In this document: piece by piece, positions 36,106 through 45,444 of the stretch | How positions within the stretch are numbered: position 1 is the first letter of the stretch | Layout: every line of letters starts with the position of its first letter | Assembly (NCBI GenBank): GCA_027422505.1 | Contig: JAPQWV010000002.1 | Span: 29,986,501-30,050,500 of the forward strand | Reading direction: 5' to 3' | Source: Craterostigma plantagineum | Lineage: Eukaryota > Streptophyta > Magnoliopsida > Lamiales > Linderniaceae | Length of the DNA stretch: 64,000 nucleotides | Position numbers and translations under genes: made by a program | Notes under the pieces: generated by a model | Seen by the model: the letters and a program-made list of their open reading frames with translations, nothing else | Database searches by the model: none | What the model was told of the DNA's origin: nothing

Positions 36106-37954
36106 ATGGCTTCCTCTTCCTCTAAGGGCAAGCGTGCTGCTGCCTCTTTTCCCAAGGCGGAGTGTGTTCCTTTTGATTTTGGTAATTCTCCCAGCTTCGG
36201 GCCTGAATCGGGTTTTCGACCCGACCCGGCTTCTAGTGTGAAATCGCCAGTTCCTCAAGGTGATGTTGGAGACAAGAGTTACCGCAAGAATTTGGCTAGA
36301 TGGTCTGCTGAAGCAGAAGAGGCTCGATCCAAGGTGAATCTCCCGTGGCATCGAACGAAAGTATCGACGCTTAGCCCTCAATCGCTTCGGGAGTACATCG
36401 AGAAGGCTAGGATCCCCTCTGATTATGAAGTTCAGCTGCCCGACCCCTTGCAAGTAATGTCTTCTCCCCCTCCTGGTTTCTTGGCGTTTTTTGCTGACCA
36501 GATAGACATGGGGTTGAGGTTCCCCATCCCTTTTTTCCTTCTCGACCTATGCGAGGCCTTAGGCATCTCTCCTGGACAGATATTCCCGAATTCCTGTAGT
36601 TTACTACTAGCTTTAGCCGTCGTTACTCGCAAACTTAATTTTCCTCTCACCACCAAGTTGGTTCTTAGTTTCTTCCGCGTGTGGGAGCGGGATAAATTTG
36701 TTTTCGTGCCTTCCACCGATGTTCTCCACGATAACTTTACTGCCACCAAGGGATGGATGAACAAATTCTTCTTTGTGCGTCCCTCACCCCAGCATCGGGA
36801 CCGCAAGTTTTCCTTACTCCAGTGGCGAGATCACTGTCGGGCTTCGGTAAACGACCCCGACCTTCTGCTGGCTTTCATGGACCGTGTCGGGGGTCAGAGT
36901 TTCTCGGTGAGAGAGTTGATGTCGGCTGCTCCCTCTGATTCGGTTGCTCCTCCCCGCATTTTAGGTATGCCTTTCCTTTATCTTTGCTTGTTGGAGGGTA
37001 GCTTTCCGATTCTTATCATTCTTCCTCTCTCCAGTGAGTGACGGCTCGGGTGTTCTGCCCGTCATAGCGGTTCGGACCGGAGGCACTTCGGCACGTCCCT
37101 GGGAGGAGTCTGACGAGCGTTCGGCTGGTATGCCCGCGGATGAGATGCCGACTCCTCATCGTGAGGTAGTTCGACCTAAGCGAGTGAGACCCTCTCCGCC
37201 GACTCCTCCAGCTTCTTCCCGGGGAGGGCCCTCCTGCTCTCAGCCTGCCCCTCATCCTCATTTCCTGCTGGAGAAAGATGGAGAGTCGTCCTTATCCTAT
37301 ATGATGAATTTTCTTACTCCTGAGGAGAAGGGCTTCGCCAAAGAACTATCCGATGACCGCTTTTGGAAAGAATGGGCCTTAGCCTTAAGCCAGGTAGACT
37401 TATTTCTCGTTTTCTTCCTCTGGATATTCACTTACATCGCATACCTTCGTCCTTAGGCTTATTCCTTATCCTGCGAAGGGAATCGGCGGTACTGCCTTCA
37501 GCAGAAAATGGTCGAATCAGCGCGATCTTGCAATGTGGAGATGACCATGCGAGTCAGTGATGAGGCTCAGGAGGTGGGTCGCCTGAAAGATCAGTTGGCG
37601 AGAGCTCAATTTGAGGTAGGTAAGCTTCGCCAAGAGCTTCATTCAGAGAGGGAGATCCGTCGTAGTCGGGAGTATCAGTCCAACCCCAAACTGGTCCCTG
37701 TGGAGGAAGTATCCGAGGCGGCCAACATGTACTTTAACTTCGGATTTCAAGGGTGCTTGTCCCAGATAAGGGCGAATGGCTTTCCAGAAAGTGCTCATCC
37801 CTTTAATTTCCTTAATCCCGAGGCGGCCTTTATGGCTTTAGCTCCCCGACGTTCTCCCCCGAAGCCGGTGAAGGGAAAGAGCCTATGGGACGAGTTTGAC
37901 CTAGGCGAGAGTAGTGATGCTTCCCGAGGTGGTGGTCCAGCCGAGAAGGATTAA
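36106..37954 (+). CDS. Retrotransposon antisense gene 2, diverged paralogue of gene 1
   Basis: Three exons, 36106-36964, 37035-37393 and 37457-37954 (an alternative acceptor starts exon 3 at 37505), with introns of 70 and 63 nt in the same phases (1, then 0) as antisense gene 1. The matching core reads WHRTKVSTL, FADQIDMGLRFPIPFF, LGISPGQIFPNS and KGWMNKFFFVRPS. The C-terminus has a coiled coil (VGRLKDQLARAQFEVGK) and MYFNFGFQGCLSQIRANGF, matching gene 1. Overall identity to gene 1 is low, so the duplication is old. AATAAA at 38065-38070 is a plausible polyadenylation signal. Function unknown. Confidence 0.7.
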
Positions 37955-38280
37955 TTGGGCGACTTTATTTGGAATTCAGTTTTTAGTCCTTGCTTTTTCC
38001 TTGCTTTCCGTGGATGTTTTTATTTCCTGGTCTTCCTGTTTATTTGATGCGTTTTGGATTATTAAATAAATAAAGGATTTCTAATTACCTGAACGTTCCC
38101 TTTCGCTTGTTCTACTCGATGTTTATTACTTCCTCCCTTTTTGATTACCCTTGATGAGTGCGCGAGGGACGAGGCCCCTTCTTCGGGCAGAGGGCGTCCC
38201 CCCATACCCCAAGAGAGCCTCGGCGTGTTGCCCAAGGAGATTTGTCCTGACGAGTCTTCTTTGACTCTAACTTAAATAGA

Positions 38281-38920
38281 GGTGGCGCTGCCTCGCGTAG
38301 AGGGATAACAGTGTGCGCAGGAGTGTTTTCCCTTTCGGGAATTTCTCAGCCTCTCTCAGAGGGAATTCGATGTGCGCAGCTTATATTACCCGAGGGGAGA
38401 TGTCCCGAGGGGCCTTCTTTGCCTCTAGCTTGCATAGAGGTGGCGCTGCCTCGCGTAGAGGGATAACAGTGTGCGCAGGAGTGTTTTCCCTTTCGGGAAT
38501 TTTTCAGCCTCTCTCAGAGGGAATTCGATGTGCGCAGTTTATATTACCCGAGGGGAGATGTCCCGAGGGGCCTTCTTTGCCTCTAGCTTGCATAGAGGTG
38601 GCGCTGCCTCGCGTAGAGGGATAACAGTGTGCGCAGGAGTGTTTTCCCTTTCGGGAATTTTTCAGCCTCTCTCAGAGGGAATTCGATGTGCGCAGTTTAT
38701 ATTACCCGAGGGGAGATGTCCCGAGGGGCCTTCTTTGCCCCTAGCTTGCATAGAGGTGGCGCTGCCTCGCGTAGAGGGATAACAGTGTGCGCAAGAAATA
38801 TTTTCCCTTTAGGGAATTTCTCAGCCTCTCGTAGAGGGAAATCAGTGTGTGTAAAGGAGGTTGCCCAAGGGGGGATTATCCCGAGGGGTTCCCTGGGCGA
38901 TTATCTCCTTGGGAGATGAG
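38281..38920. repeat. 158-bp tandem repeat array in the retrotransposon
   Basis: GGTGGCGCTGCCTCGCGTAG recurs at 38281, 38439, 38597 and 38755, an exact 158-bp period. Three near-identical full units are followed by a diverged partial unit to about 38920. A degenerate unit may precede it (about 38160-38280). Arrays in this position, 3' of pol, are common in Tat/Ogre elements. Confidence 0.9.
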
Positions 38921-39100
38921 GCGTCTTCTACTCGGGTCTTCATGCCTTTTTAAGTTCTTCGAATTTCGACTCGGAGATTCCTCGTACGGAAAGGAAATAA
39001 ACTTCATTAATAACTTGATATGGTTTACATCTCAAAAGCGATAGAAGTAAACTTAAGGAAATGGTAGGTAGAAAAACATATGCAAATAAGGGTACTCCCT

Positions 39101-39331
39101 TTAGGGATAATATTTCCGCAGTTTGCGGGCGTTCCACGGGCGATCGAGCTGCTTTCCATGGGTATCCTCGAGATAGTAAGAGGCTTCCCCGGCTCTTTTA
39201 ACCACTCGGTAAGGTCCTTCGAACTTGGGTTCCAACTTCTTCCTTCCTTCCTGATTTAGGATCTCTTTCATCACGAGGTCTCCTTCTTCGTACCTCTTGC
39301 TTCGGACTCGGCGATTATAGGACTTGGTCAT
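39101..39331 (-). pseudogene. Integrase C-terminal (GPY/F) segment, out of frame
   Basis: Encodes the end of integrase: MTKSYNRRVRSKRYEEGD, then FEGPYRVVKRAGEASYYL with the GPY/F motif, and a typical terminus. It overlaps the end of the main polyprotein frame by four bases (ATGA) but in another frame. In related elements this region is normally continuous with integrase. Either a one-base indel has broken the frame or it is made by frameshifting or reinitiation. Confidence 0.75.
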
Positions 39332-42300
39332 TCTCCTTTGATAAGCATGGCGGCTCTTTCTCTTCCTTCCTCGATAAGGTCGAGATCTTCGGCGCGGAGC
39401 TGGTCGTTGTCTTCAGAGTAAGTAAGGATTCGGGCACTTTCCATTCCTATTTCCGCGGGTAGTACGGCTTCGCTCCCATAGACCAAGCTGAAGGGTGTCT
39501 CATTGGTCCCTTCTCGAGGCGTCGTTCGATATGACCAGAGGACACTTTGAAGCTCATTGAACCAGGACTTCTCGAGCCCCTCGAGTCGGGTCTTTAACCC
39601 TTGCACTATAGTGCGATTGGTCACTTCAACCTGGCCGTTGCTTTGTGGATACGCTACCGAGGTAAATATTTGCTCTATCCCGAGCTCATCGCACCATTCC
39701 TTTAGCTTCCTTCCACTGAATTGCCTTCCATTGTCCGATACTAGTCTCCTAGGAATTCCGTAGCGGCAAATGATATTCTTCCAAATGAAGGAGGTGATGG
39801 CGGCTTCGGTGATCTTGGCCAGGGCTTCGGCTTCGACCCACTTCGAGAAGTAGTCCACAGCCACCAGCAAAAACTTCTTTTGAGCGACGTTCCCAGAGAA
39901 TGGTCCGACAATATCAAGTCCCCATTGATCGAAGGGGCACGGAGACGTTACTGACTTCATGGCTTCAGCAGGCATTCTCTGCAAACTGGCGTGTTTCTGG
40001 CAATTGAGACAACTTTGAACTGTCTTCATGGCATCCCCTTTCATTGTCGCCCAGAAAAAGCCTGCGAGGAGTGCCTTCCTTACCAAAGCTCGACTCCCGA
40101 TGTGACTTCCACAAATCCCTTCATGTATTTCCCGAAGGACATACTCACCTTCTTCCTTGGATATACATCGTAGGAGGGGCCCCGCGAAAGACCTTTTGAA
40201 CAGAGTTGTATCGATTAAGGTGAACCTTTGAATCTTTTGCATGAGTTTTTGGGCTTGAGCTTTGGCCTCGGGAAGGATCTGGTGGCGCAGGTATTGGTAG
40301 ATCTCGTATCTCCAATCATCACGGGCAATGTCTTGCTCGGGCACGTTTTGGTCCTCGATCTGCCAAATGGCTGGGGCCTTTCCTTTTTCCTCAAGTGGGC
40401 CAATGGCGCTTGCCCACTTGGCTATCTGGTCTGCCTTCTCATTCTGGGCCCGGGTGATTAGGACGATCTTAAGTTCTTCGAAGCTTCCTTTAATTTCCTC
40501 GAACGCCTTCACGTATTTTTCCAAATTCTGACCCTTGACAGCAAAGTTCCCCTCTAGTTGTTGAACCACGAGTTGAGAATCCGAGTGTACCAACAATCGA
40601 GTGATCCCCATTCTCCGCGCAGCTCGGAGTCCAGCAAGTAGCGCTTCGTATTCTGTCTCATTGTTTGATGCCTTGTGGTCCAGCCTGATAGCCAGGTTGG
40701 TCTCTTCTCCCCAGGGTGATATGAGAAGTATCCCGACTCCATTCCCCGAGTTGCAGGAAGAACCATCCACGAACATATTCCATACTTCCTCGGGGCCGTC
40801 CCCGACTATCTCCACCATAAAATCGGCCAACGCCTGTGCTTTGATCGCGGCCCGAGGCTTAAATTGAATGTCGTATTCTCCTAATTCTGTTGACCACTTG
40901 ACTACCCTTCCCGAGACGTCCGGCCGTGTAGCGATCTTCCCGATGGGTTGATTGGTCAGCACCATAATCGGGTGTGATAGGAAATAGGGTCGCAACTTCC
41001 TAGCGGTGATAAGAAGGGCCAGCAGAAGTTTTTCGGAATTTGTGTACCTTGTTTCGGGGCCTTTCAAGATGTGACTGACGAAGTAGACTGGTTTCTGCAC
41101 CCTTTCCTCTTCCCGAACCATTACGGAACTTATGGCCCGAAGCGAAGTTGCAAGATAGACTGTTAACTCCTCACCAGGCAATGGCTTGTTAAGCACGGGC
41201 AACTTCTTCAAATATTCCTTCAGGTCCTGGAAGGCTTTCTCGCACTCGGGTGTCCATTCAAAGTTCCGGACTTTGCGCAACACTTTGAAGAAGGGTAGGC
41301 TGCGGTCAGCGGATCGGGAGATGAACCGCGAAAGGGCTGTGATCCTTCCTGTTAACCTCTGAACCTCATTTAGACTTCGGGGGGATGTCATATCCAACAA
41401 GGCCTTGACTTTATCGGGATTAGCTTCGATTCCTCGCCTCGTTACCATATATCCCAAGAATTTGCCCGAACTGACTCCGAAGGTACACTTGTTGGGGTTC
41501 ATCTTAAGGTTGTATCTTTGGGCGGTCGATAGCGTCTCTTGAACATCGGCTAAGAAGCGGCTTTGCTCTCGGGACTTGATTAGAATGTCGTCGACATAGA
41601 CCTCCACGTTTCTCCCGATTTGATCCTTGAAAACCTTGTCCATCAGCCTCTGGTATGTGGCACCGGCGTTCTTCAGTCCAAAGGGCATAACTGTGTAACA
41701 GTAGGTTCCTCCGGCGGTTATAAAGCTTGTTTTTTCTTGATCTTCCTTTGCGAGTAAGATCTGATTATATCCCTGGAAAGCGTCGAGAAAACAAAGTAGC
41801 TCGTGTTCTGAGGTGGAATCGACCAACTGATCTATCCTGGGCAAGGGATAGCAGTCCTTCGGGCATGCTTCGTTCAAGTTCCGGAAATCCACGCACATAC
41901 GCCATTTGCCCGAGGATTTTGGGACCAAGACCACGTTCGAGAGCCATGTGGGGAACTGAACCTCCCGAACATGGCCTGCTTCCCACAGCTCCTCCACCTG
42001 TCGTCGTGCCTCGGCGTTCATTTCAGCGCTGAGATACCTCCTTTTCTGAAAGACAGGTCGAGTGGATCGGGAGACGTTCAATTTATGTTCGATGATCCCC
42101 CTGTCGATGCCTATCATGTCCTTAGAGGTCCATGCGAACGCGTCTTTGTTCCTTTTTAGCAATCCGATTAAGCCTTCCCTCAGGTCCTGAGGAAGATCCT
42201 TGGCGACTTTGACTATCCCTTCTGGCGGATTGATCACCACTTCTTCGGTTTCTTCTTCCTGGTCTTCTTTTTGGGCAGTTCCAATGGCATACAGCGTTTC

Positions 42301-44505
42301 TCTTCCTCTCGGATGATCCTCCTTTCGGGTTCTGGCGGACTTGGTCTCGGCGCGAACCTCTTCCACGTAGCATTTTCTGGCCATCTTGCGATCTCCCACA
42401 ACTTCCCCAACCTTGTCCCCTACGGGGAATTTTATCTTTTGGTGTAGGGCCGAAGCAATGGCCTTGAAAGAGGTCAGGGCAGGTCTCCCTAGGATGATGT
42501 TGTACGGGCTCGTTCCATTGATGATCATGAATGGCGACATCCGCGTTTTCCGAGTGTCTCCTTTCCCGAGGGTGAGTGGGAGGTGCAGGATCCCCACGGC
42601 CTCGATGCAGTGTCCCGTGAAGCCGAACAGAGCCGTTTCCACCTTGTCCATAGAGTATGCTCCCAAGTCCATTTGATCAAGGGCCTTCTTGTATATTATG
42701 TTGACGGAGCTTCCATTATCGACGAAAACCTTGCCAACATCATGGTTGGCCACCTCAGCTCGAATGACTAAGGCGTCCTCATGAGAATCGTCGCCTCCAT
42801 GAAAATCCTCAGGACCAAAGCTGATAGTAGGTCCCGAGCGCTTACTTCCTATCTTGATTTCAAAGTTTTCCAACCGACGAACCCCAGCCTTCCTTGCTCG
42901 GTTTGAATCCCCTCCTGTAGGTCCTCCCGAGATTATGTTGATCTGTCGGGGTGCGGTCCTTTCGGGTGATCTCCGGTGTCCCGCGCCTCTATTGTCCTGG
43001 TTCCTCAAAGTGTCATTCCTTACTGGCCTGGGGCCTCGCCTCTCGTCCCCTTCCGGTGTTCTTCTAGGCGCCCCTTTCTGATTTTGAGGCAGGCGGTCTT
43101 GTCGGGTGTTAAACCGATTCCCCGCCCCAGGATATCTGGGCCTGGTCCCGAAGCCACCCTCATTCCCCGCCAGCTTGGCTCGTGCTTCGGGGTTGGTTGC
43201 GATTAACTTTTCTAGCTCTCGATTCAGCTGAAAACACTCCTCTGTAGTATGCCCGTATTCGTGGTGGTAATTGCAGTAAGTGTTAGATATTGGTCTCCTA
43301 GGGTTGCCTTCAATGTAAGGTGGTCGACGAAGAAAATCATTTTCCTCGCATATCTCCAGTGCTCGCATTTTGTTCACGCGCAGCTTCGGGTAATCCCCCC
43401 TAGGGAACGGAGGCGTCGGATAGGGGCAATCATCCCTTCGGGGAAACACCCTGCGATCTTGGTTTCTCGGTGGGCTCTTTCGACGCTCTCGTGGAGGACT
43501 TTTGCGTTTCTTATCCTCGGGTTCCCGAGCATGCGATTCTTCTACTCGGACATATTTCTCGACCCGAGCCACCAATTCCTCAACCGTGGTGGGATATTTC
43601 TTCACCAGCGATCTGAACAGATCCCCGTCCCTCAGGCCATGATGAAACGCTCCAATAAGCAACTCAGGCGCAATGTTGGGGACCTCCATCTTTACTTGAT
43701 TGAAACGTCGAAGATAATCTCTTAGGCTTTCCCTGTCGCCCTGTTTAATGTTTAACAATTTTACTGCGGAAGAGGGGCGTCTTCTGTTGCTTGAGAAGTA
43801 CTTCAAAAAGTGGCTGGTTAGGTCGTGAAAGCTTCTGATTCCTCCTGGGGGCAAAAGAGTGAACCATTGCTGGGCTCCTCCTGCTAGAGTAGTCACAAAG
43901 AGTCGGCATTTAATGGGGTCGCTAAGCTGGTATAACGCCGCATTTCCTTCAAAAGCAGCTAAATGGTCTTCTGGCGGCCCGGAACCATCATACTTCTTCA
44001 TTTCAAAAGATCGGAAGTGTTCGGGCAGCAGAGCCGTGAGCACCTCGGGAGAGAACGGCGAGGCCCGAGGGATGATTGGGGCTTCGGGCGGATTTGCGAG
44101 ATTTTGAAGCTGGCGAATCTCCTCTCTCATTCTTTCCAAGTCGGCCGCCTGTTGGTCGGCGTGCTGTTGATCCATGCGTTGCTGGTCGGCTCGTCTCCTT
44201 CTCTCGGCTCGGGCTCTCCTCTGCATTGACGCCAGGGTATGGTCACCGTCGCTCCGTTCTCCAGTGCCCGATTGAGCGTCTCGCTCCTCATTATCCTCGT
44301 GCTGGCTTTCTTCTTGTCTGGCGTCACGTCCTCCATTCTGTCCGAATCCATTGCCTCTTCGGTTCCTCTCAGTCATCAGGACTCCCACGTCAGCACTGAT
44401 TCTTTGCATCTCTTGCATGACTGCTGCGAACATCGCTGCTGGATTCGCCGGGTTCGGACTGTTGCCGTCGGGTTGCGGCTCACGATCATTTTCGACAACT
44501 ACCAT
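39328..44505 (-). CDS. Gag-pol polyprotein of the Tat-type retrotransposon
   Basis: One open frame of 1,725 codons. Gag (about residues 140-310) has WFTLLPPGGIRSFHDLTSHF. A CCHC-like knuckle CNYHHEYGHTTEEC lies near 415. Protease shows FVDNGSSVNI (about 592). RT carries WRMCVDFRNLN and YVDDILIKS (about 969). The RT-linked RNase H looks degenerate, but a second, archaeal-type RNase H follows (MFVDGSSCNSGNGVG about 1245; LVHSDSQLVV), as in Tat elements. Integrase has the zinc-binding region, DIVGPFSG (about 1531), VSDNGRQF (about 1589) and the QSNGQVE glutamate. The start codon lies only 52 nt inside the 5' LTR edge. The frame ends before the GPY/F module. Confidence 0.93.
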   Translation of the reverse strand: MVVVENDREPQPDGNSPNPANPAAMFAAVMQEMQRISADVGVLMTERNRRGNGFGQNGGRDARQEESQHEDNEERDAQSGTGERSDGDHTLASMQRRARAERRRRADQQRMDQQHADQQAADLERMREEIRQLQNLANPPEAPIIPRASPFSPEVLTALLPEHFRSFEMKKYDGSGPPEDHLAAFEGNAALYQLSDPIKCRLFVTTLAGGAQQWFTLLPPGGIRSFHDLTSHFLKYFSSNRRRPSSAVKLLNIKQGDRESLRDYLRRFNQVKMEVPNIAPELLIGAFHHGLRDGDLFRSLVKKYPTTVEELVARVEKYVRVEESHAREPEDKKRKSPPRERRKSPPRNQDRRVFPRRDDCPYPTPPFPRGDYPKLRVNKMRALEICEENDFLRRPPYIEGNPRRPISNTYCNYHHEYGHTTEECFQLNRELEKLIATNPEARAKLAGNEGGFGTRPRYPGAGNRFNTRQDRLPQNQKGAPRRTPEGDERRGPRPVRNDTLRNQDNRGAGHRRSPERTAPRQINIISGGPTGGDSNRARKAGVRRLENFEIKIGSKRSGPTISFGPEDFHGGDDSHEDALVIRAEVANHDVGKVFVDNGSSVNIIYKKALDQMDLGAYSMDKVETALFGFTGHCIEAVGILHLPLTLGKGDTRKTRMSPFMIINGTSPYNIILGRPALTSFKAIASALHQKIKFPVGDKVGEVVGDRKMARKCYVEEVRAETKSARTRKEDHPRGRETLYAIGTAQKEDQEEETEEVVINPPEGIVKVAKDLPQDLREGLIGLLKRNKDAFAWTSKDMIGIDRGIIEHKLNVSRSTRPVFQKRRYLSAEMNAEARRQVEELWEAGHVREVQFPTWLSNVVLVPKSSGKWRMCVDFRNLNEACPKDCYPLPRIDQLVDSTSEHELLCFLDAFQGYNQILLAKEDQEKTSFITAGGTYCYTVMPFGLKNAGATYQRLMDKVFKDQIGRNVEVYVDDILIKSREQSRFLADVQETLSTAQRYNLKMNPNKCTFGVSSGKFLGYMVTRRGIEANPDKVKALLDMTSPRSLNEVQRLTGRITALSRFISRSADRSLPFFKVLRKVRNFEWTPECEKAFQDLKEYLKKLPVLNKPLPGEELTVYLATSLRAISSVMVREEERVQKPVYFVSHILKGPETRYTNSEKLLLALLITARKLRPYFLSHPIMVLTNQPIGKIATRPDVSGRVVKWSTELGEYDIQFKPRAAIKAQALADFMVEIVGDGPEEVWNMFVDGSSCNSGNGVGILLISPWGEETNLAIRLDHKASNNETEYEALLAGLRAARRMGITRLLVHSDSQLVVQQLEGNFAVKGQNLEKYVKAFEEIKGSFEELKIVLITRAQNEKADQIAKWASAIGPLEEKGKAPAIWQIEDQNVPEQDIARDDWRYEIYQYLRHQILPEAKAQAQKLMQKIQRFTLIDTTLFKRSFAGPLLRCISKEEGEYVLREIHEGICGSHIGSRALVRKALLAGFFWATMKGDAMKTVQSCLNCQKHASLQRMPAEAMKSVTSPCPFDQWGLDIVGPFSGNVAQKKFLLVAVDYFSKWVEAEALAKITEAAITSFIWKNIICRYGIPRRLVSDNGRQFSGRKLKEWCDELGIEQIFTSVAYPQSNGQVEVTNRTIVQGLKTRLEGLEKSWFNELQSVLWSYRTTPREGTNETPFSLVYGSEAVLPAEIGMESARILTYSEDNDQLRAEDLDLIEEGRERAAMLIKGE

Positions 44506-44534
44506 ACTGAATTTCTACTAGTGAGAAACCTAAA

Positions 44535-44557
44535 CGTTCCCACAGACGGCGCCAAGT
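44535..44557 (-). other. Primer binding site region
   Basis: On the element strand, ACTTGGCGCCGTCTGTGGGA follows the 5' LTR. TGGCGCCG matches the 3' end of plant tRNA-Asp for about eight bases and then diverges, so the tRNA is uncertain. Confidence 0.6.
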
Positions 44558-45299
44558 TGATACCGCCAAAAAATGGATCTGCCGCGTCGGACGACTAACA
44601 GACCTCTTCCCGCCTAGATTCCACCACGCAGGTTACCTAATCGCTTGAAAACAGGATAAGGGTTGGGGGTCGTTTGCCCTCTTGCCTAGGTCAAGAGGGT
44701 AAATTCCATGTTCCAGGTGTAAAGCGGCATAGAAAGTGATGTGTAGTGTGTGTTTATGAGTAATTAATTGGACAGAGTAACGGTAGGATACGCGAGAAGA
44801 GCTCCTGTTCTTGAATGCGTTGGTAGTATTTATAGGCTTCTGCCCTTGGGCGGTTTTCCCACGGTTGAGACCCACGTTCCGCGATTCTAGGGGTCGAACT
44901 TCCTTATCGCCCATGATGGCACGTTTCCTAAACCTATCGAGTGTCAGGCGGTTATTCTGCACGTCTTACTTGCATCATCGTGGGCGAATCGTGGCAGTTT
45001 TCGAGTCGGATGACCGCTACTCTCGAGGGCAGGGTCTTCCCCCGGACTCGGGAAATATACCCGAGTCCTTCTTTACCTCTCGGGTAGCTTCCTGGAGTGT
45101 TTTCGAGGGTACGCGTCCCTCGGATGGAGCGCCCGAGGACCTTATGATTACGTTCCGAGAGGCTTGGTTCTTCGTCGCAGGTGTTGTCCTATAATCCTCG
45201 GGCCCGTGGTGCTGGTAGGTACTCCTAGGATGAGGTTGTTAGGTCAGCGGAGATGGGTCGGGTGTTTTGCCGCGGGGTCGATTAGACCCGAAGGTAACA
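44558..45299 (-). repeat. 5' LTR (right)
   Basis: 742 bp, same ends and sequence as the left LTR. On the element strand TATAAATA (44827-44834) is a likely promoter for gag-pol. Confidence 0.95.
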
Positions 45300-45304
45300 G
45301 TTAT
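45300..45304. other. Target-site duplication, right copy (GTTAT)
   Basis: Matches the left copy at 31981-31985. Confidence 0.95.
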
Positions 45305-45444
45305 CATCCTTTGCAGCAATCTCAAGTTCCTCTGACTAGTCAAGACGAGAAGGAAAGGAAAGGTTTATTGCAAAAGAAATAAGAAAAGAGATTAAGAAAG
45401 TTTGGCCATTTGGGCAGCGTTGGGGGTAATCGTGCTCAATTTCG

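Larger units (their letters stand above)
31986..45299 (-). mobile_element. Complete Ty3/Gypsy (Tat-type) LTR retrotransposon, 13,314 bp
   Basis: Intact boundaries: TG...CA LTRs of 742 bp at both ends, 5-bp duplication GTTAT, primer binding site, polypurine tract and gag-pol on the minus strand. The order gag, protease, RT, RNase H, integrase places it in Ty3/Gypsy. A second RNase H after the RT-linked one, a long 3' region, tandem repeats and antisense PF04195-like ORFs are marks of the Tat clade (Retand/Ogre relatives). I find no difference between the LTRs on reading, so insertion is very recent. It separates the LRR receptor gene from the KEULE-like gene. Confidence 0.95.

Noticed and set aside
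38313..38919. Repeated ~100-aa frames (FPFGNFSASLRG...)
   Set aside because: Translation of the 158-bp tandem repeat, not a gene.
38281..38920. CRISPR-like array
   Set aside because: Direct 158-bp tandem units without unique spacers, inside a plant retrotransposon.
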